NCBI RefSeq assembly: GCF_030530965.1
Contig: NZ_JAUMTY010000003.1
Location: forward strand, 1-64,000
DNA: 64,000 nucleotides
Source of the DNA: Corynebacterium sp.
GTDB taxonomy: Bacteria > Actinomycetota > Actinomycetes > Mycobacteriales > Mycobacteriaceae
Reading direction: 5' to 3'
The notes under the pieces are model-generated. The model ran no database searches. It was not told the origin of the DNA and was given only the letters and a program-made list of their open reading frames with translations. Below, piece after piece: positions 61,071 to 64,000 of this stretch. Position 1 is the stretch's first letter, and every line of letters begins with the position of its first letter. The position numbers and the translations under genes are program-made.

Positions 61071-62245
61071 GCTGGCTGATTGTAGCGGTCCGGGTGCCGA
61101 CGATCACGCGAGCGCGGTACAGACGTAATCCCGACGGCGATGATGATCGCTAGCCCCACCGCAATGAGGGTAATGTCCGTCGGCAAAATTGTTGCTGCCA
61201 CTGCGCTGAATGCGACGACACTCACCCACGTGTAGAGCACAAGGACCACCCGTCGGTGCGTGTGTCCGAGCTGGAGCAGCCTGTGGTGCAGGTGCTTTTT
61301 ATCAGGGGCGAACGGGCTTTTCCCGTGGCCGACACGGCGGATAACGGCCATGATGAGGTCAAGCATCGGGATGAACACACTCGCTGCCACCACGATGATC
61401 GGACTCAGCAGCGCGAAAATGTCGGCGGCACCATAAAGCGACATCGTGATGCGGCCAGACGCTGAGGTCGACGCCGCCGCAAGGAGAAGGCCGATCAGCA
61501 TGGATCCCGTGTCACCCATGAAAATCCGGCTCGGCTCAAAGTTATGGGGCAAGAAACCCGCGCAGGCTCCAATCAACACGGCGGAAATAATGGCCGGCGG
61601 ATAAGCGCTCACCGCTCCCCCTTGGTCGTGGAGAATGGTGAGCGAAAATGCGAAGAGCGAGATTCCAGCGATCCCCCCGACGCCGGCCGCCAACCCGTCG
61701 AGACCGTCGACAAAGTTAATCGCGTTGATCAGGGTGACGGTGAAGACAACGGTCAGAACTGTGGACTGGACTTGATCCAGAATGACCGTGGTGCCACCAT
61801 GCCAGGGAACATAGAGGAGGTACCAGCTCAGCCCCAGCAGACTCATGACCGTCGCGCCCGCGATCTGCCCGACCAGTTTCACGAGAGCCGGAATGTCATA
61901 CAAATCATCGATAATGCCAACAACAACGATGATGAGGGCAGCCCATAACACGGCTCTCAAGTCCGGAGTCATGGGAGGAAATCCGCGGTTCAACGCCGGT
62001 AATTGGTTGGCCACCAGTAAGGCTGCAATGACGCCGGTGAACATCGCGACTCCCCCCAACCGCGGTCGGGGTTGTTTATGGACGTCGCGGGCACGCGGGA
62101 TAGCTACTCTCCCGGTCCGCACCATGACGGATCGTATGCATCCTGTTGTCAGGAACGTCACGATGCAGCCCGTGCAGAGAACAAGGATGAGTTCCCGAAT
62201 GGGCACACCGGTTCCCCCCACCGCTGATTGTGCACAAACGATCAT
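61067..62245 (-). CDS. wecA: Undecaprenyl/decaprenyl-phosphate N-acetylglucosaminyl 1-phosphate transferase (WecA/Rfe)
   Basis: First step of the arabinogalactan linkage unit in mycolata, transferring GlcNAc-1-P to polyprenyl phosphate. About 390 residues with ~11 helices. Catalytic sites: GIIDDLYDIPALVKLVGQ (DDxxD), NAINFVDGLDGLAAG, FMGDTGSML and the cytosolic HHRLLQLGHTHRRVV. GTG at 62206, with GGGGGGA upstream, is an alternative start to ATG 62245. Its 3' end overlaps atpI. Confidence 0.94.
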   Translation of the reverse strand: MIVCAQSAVGGTGVPIRELILVLCTGCIVTFLTTGCIRSVMVRTGRVAIPRARDVHKQPRPRLGGVAMFTGVIAALLVANQLPALNRGFPPMTPDLRAVLWAALIIVVVGIIDDLYDIPALVKLVGQIAGATVMSLLGLSWYLLYVPWHGGTTVILDQVQSTVLTVVFTVTLINAINFVDGLDGLAAGVGGIAGISLFAFSLTILHDQGGAVSAYPPAIISAVLIGACAGFLPHNFEPSRIFMGDTGSMLIGLLLAAASTSASGRITMSLYGAADIFALLSPIIVVAASVFIPMLDLIMAVIRRVGHGKSPFAPDKKHLHHRLLQLGHTHRRVVLVLYTWVSVVAFSAVAATILPTDITLIAVGLAIIIAVGITSVPRSRDRRHPDRYNQPA

Positions 62246-62310
62246 GATGTTTCTCTACCCCGCATTCCCTGGACTATCCGCGCACGTGAGGCCGTTCTTT
62301 TCCCCTCGAA

Positions 62311-62967
62311 CTATCTCTGACGCAGCGTAGCAGGGCTCGTTCCGATGACCTCGGAAATGCGTTCTGCAGAAATCGCCCCTTCACGCAAAAGATGAGGGGT
62401 GGGCGAGGTCAGATCAATGATGGTTGACGGCTCCCCAATCGTCGCCTCCCCGTCATCCAAATAGACGGATACTTCGCTTCCCAGCATCTGCTTCGCGGCA
62501 ATTGCCGAAGTCGCAGGCGGCTGCCCCGAAATATTGGCCGAGCTCACTGCCATGGGGCCTGTGGCTCTCAGTAGCTCGATCGCGACCGGCTGTAGCGGCA
62601 TCCGAAGCATCACTGATCCGTTAGTATCCCCAAGGTCCCAGGGCAACGACGGCGCCTGCGTCACCACGAAGGACAGCCCGCCCGGCCAGAATGCTTGGAC
62701 TAATTCACGCATCCGCGGGGTGACTGTTTGCACCAGGCCGTCGACGGTGTCCCATGACCCAATCAACACGGGAACTGGCATGTCAGGGCCACGATGTTTT
62801 GCCCGCAACAGCGCGGCAACAGCGTCGTTATCGAATGCATCGCACCCGATCCCGTAGACGGTGTCGGTGGGCATAACGACCAGGCGCCCGCCTTTTACTG
62901 CGCTCTGGGCAGCCTCGAGGCCGCGACGTCGTTCGTCTTGGTCAGTGCAATCGTAAATTGTGCTCAT
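62311..62967 (-). CDS. L-threonylcarbamoyladenylate synthase (Sua5/YwlC/TsaC)
   Basis: Makes the threonylcarbamoyl-AMP used for t6A37 in tRNA. 218 residues of the YrdC type: VVMPTDTVYGIGCDAF near the N-terminus, LRAKHRGPDMPVPVLIG, WPGGLSFVVTQAPSLP, MRMP-like LRMPL, and VSSANISGQPPATSA. It starts 8 bases after the prmC stop, a conserved pairing. Confidence 0.94.
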   Translation of the reverse strand: MSTIYDCTDQDERRRGLEAAQSAVKGGRLVVMPTDTVYGIGCDAFDNDAVAALLRAKHRGPDMPVPVLIGSWDTVDGLVQTVTPRMRELVQAFWPGGLSFVVTQAPSLPWDLGDTNGSVMLRMPLQPVAIELLRATGPMAVSSANISGQPPATSAIAAKQMLGSEVSVYLDDGEATIGEPSTIIDLTSPTPHLLREGAISAERISEVIGTSPATLRQR

Positions 62968-62975
62968 GAGTTTTA

Positions 62976-64000
62976 CTACGCTTTCCTCGTGTGTGCGGCC
63001 CGAATGCCCGTCACAAACCTATCGCGTCCAGCTAAGTCCTTATGTATTTCTAGATCGGTGAAGCCGTGATCATTCAAGCATTGTGAGGTCACAGGCCCGC
63101 TGAGCTCGTCGTGTTCCACAGCCACGACGGTGCCGGGGCTAGACAAATCCTCAACCACGGCCATCATCGGCACGATCACGCTCATTCCGTCCGCACCAGC
63201 GAAAACGGCATCATGAGGATCGGCCGCGACTTCGGGCGAAATCGTCGTGTTCTCGGGCACATAGGGTGGATTCGAGACGACCATATCCACCTTCAGCTCA
63301 GGCGTCGTTTCACGCGTCGGTTCAGGATTGTCACCGTCACGCGTGTCCCGGTCACACAAGTCTCGAATGCTTTTCACGATAGTGGGATCCGTAGCATCCC
63401 CTGCGCACAGGCTCACAGAGAGCTGATCGGCGTCGTCCTCTGACAGGCCAGCGTCCAGCGCTTCCGTCCGCCAATTCTGCATGAAGGCCTCGACATTGCG
63501 ACGGGCATAATCCAGCGCGACGTCGCTCGTGTCAACGCCCATAATGCGGATTCGTGGGAGCTTGCCGACGCTTCCCACGTGCGGATTGGCTGTCTTCTGC
63601 TCCCGAAAGTCACGATGAAGAGACAACAACGCGTTTCCCGCCGCGTGCGCAACACCCAACGCCAAGGTTCCGGGCCCGGTACACAAGTCAACGATGGTGT
63701 AATCCGCGGGCACAGACTTCGACGGTCCGGATTTCTCGGACCGGTTATCCAACGCCCTGCGGAGTTGGTCTCCCGCCCATTCCACAATCAATTCGGTTTC
63801 CGGACGGGGAACAAAAGCCCCCGGGCCGACCAGCAGGTCGATCCCCGCGAAACGCACCGTCCCCATAATGTGCTGCAAGGGTTCCCGCTGCTCACGTCGG
63901 CTAATACACGCTTCGAAAAACTCGGCCGTGTCGGAATCGACGTGGTCTTGGCGTCGGAAGAATAATGACGACCGTGTGACCGGTTCCGCACCCGGCGCGC
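62976..64000 (-). CDS. prmC: Peptide chain release factor N5-glutamine methyltransferase, 5' end outside window
   Basis: Methylates the GGQ glutamine of release factors. The frame is open to the window end, so the N-terminus is missing; before the in-frame TTG at 63878 the sequence continues in frame as ...EFFEACISRREQREPLQHIMG, the conserved lead-in to the catalytic domain. SAM loop VDLCTGPGTLALGVAHA, then the NPPY motif (VVSNPPYVPE). Two hydrophilic insertions (about RSEKSGPSKS and the RDTRDGDNPEPTRE stretch) enlarge it. Followed by the Sua5 gene. Confidence 0.93.
   Translation of the reverse strand, partial: APGAEPVTRSSLFFRRQDHVDSDTAEFFEACISRREQREPLQHIMGTVRFAGIDLLVGPGAFVPRPETELIVEWAGDQLRRALDNRSEKSGPSKSVPADYTIVDLCTGPGTLALGVAHAAGNALLSLHRDFREQKTANPHVGSVGKLPRIRIMGVDTSDVALDYARRNVEAFMQNWRTEALDAGLSEDDADQLSVSLCAGDATDPTIVKSIRDLCDRDTRDGDNPEPTRETTPELKVDMVVSNPPYVPENTTISPEVAADPHDAVFAGADGMSVIVPMMAVVEDLSSPGTVVAVEHDELSGPVTSQCLNDHGFTDLEIHKDLAGRDRFVTGIRAAHTRKA

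Overview
The window is a 64 kb piece of an actinobacterial chromosome, almost certainly a Corynebacterium. Evidence is the gene order: ilvD, a PH-domain membrane protein, an MscCG-type channel, ilvB, ilvN, ilvC, serA, leuB; then gatB, pfkA, gatA, gatC; ligA, mnmA, a cysteine desulfurase, etfA, etfB; glgE, glgB; and atpI-atpBEFHAGDC, DUF2550, nucS, methylmalonyl-CoA epimerase. From memory this closely follows the order in C. glutamicum. GlgE, NucS, a WecA-type transferase and many leaderless starts fit the same group. The species cannot be read from the sequence alone. I see no tRNA, rRNA, CRISPR array, insertion sequence or prophage; this is core chromosome with a few accessory genes.

Layout. 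1-325: tail of an MFS transporter. 344-9160 (minus strand): branched-chain amino acid and serine synthesis (ilvBNC behind an attenuator, serA, a G3E GTPase, leuB, a GNAT protein). 9386-14099 (plus): MscCG-like channel, translationally coupled PH-domain protein, ilvD. 14194-21661 (minus): a DoxX protein with a very long disordered N-terminus and three paralogous YkvI-family transporters arranged around gatB. 21837-30093: secreted gamma-glutamyltransferase, pfkA, a 14-helix drug exporter, a Nudix protein, gatA-gatC and an ACT-domain protein. 30098-39228: long-form ilvA, ligA, a DnaQ-like exonuclease, a TetR regulator, a MetE-like protein, mnmA, cysteine desulfurase. 39298-44834: etfBA, a THUMP-like methyltransferase, a Nudix protein, a lone ABC ATPase. 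45016-49293: glgE-glgB. 49345-52815: thioredoxin-like/TPR protein, thiamine-binding protein, methylmalonyl-CoA epimerase, nucS, DUF2550. 52956-61070: the F1Fo ATP synthase operon in reverse. 61067-64000: wecA, the tRNA threonylcarbamoyl gene and prmC (cut by the window end).

How it fits together. IlvA, IlvBN, IlvC, IlvD and LeuB cover most of isoleucine, valine and leucine synthesis; the ilvB leader peptide carries an Ile-Ile-Leu-Val-Val run in front of a terminator. Desulfurase plus MnmA give 2-thiouridine in tRNA, and GatCAB gives Gln-tRNA. GlgE and GlgB build alpha-glucan. The most notable less-described items are the YkvI triplet with a shared C-terminal motif, a hairpin that covers the ribosome binding site of one of them, the channel/PH-protein pair, an etfA terminator that occupies the first codons of the cysteine desulfurase reading frame, a perfect inverted repeat before etfB, and a Zur-like site before the G3E GTPase. 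Several conserved proteins here also carry hydrophilic insertions.
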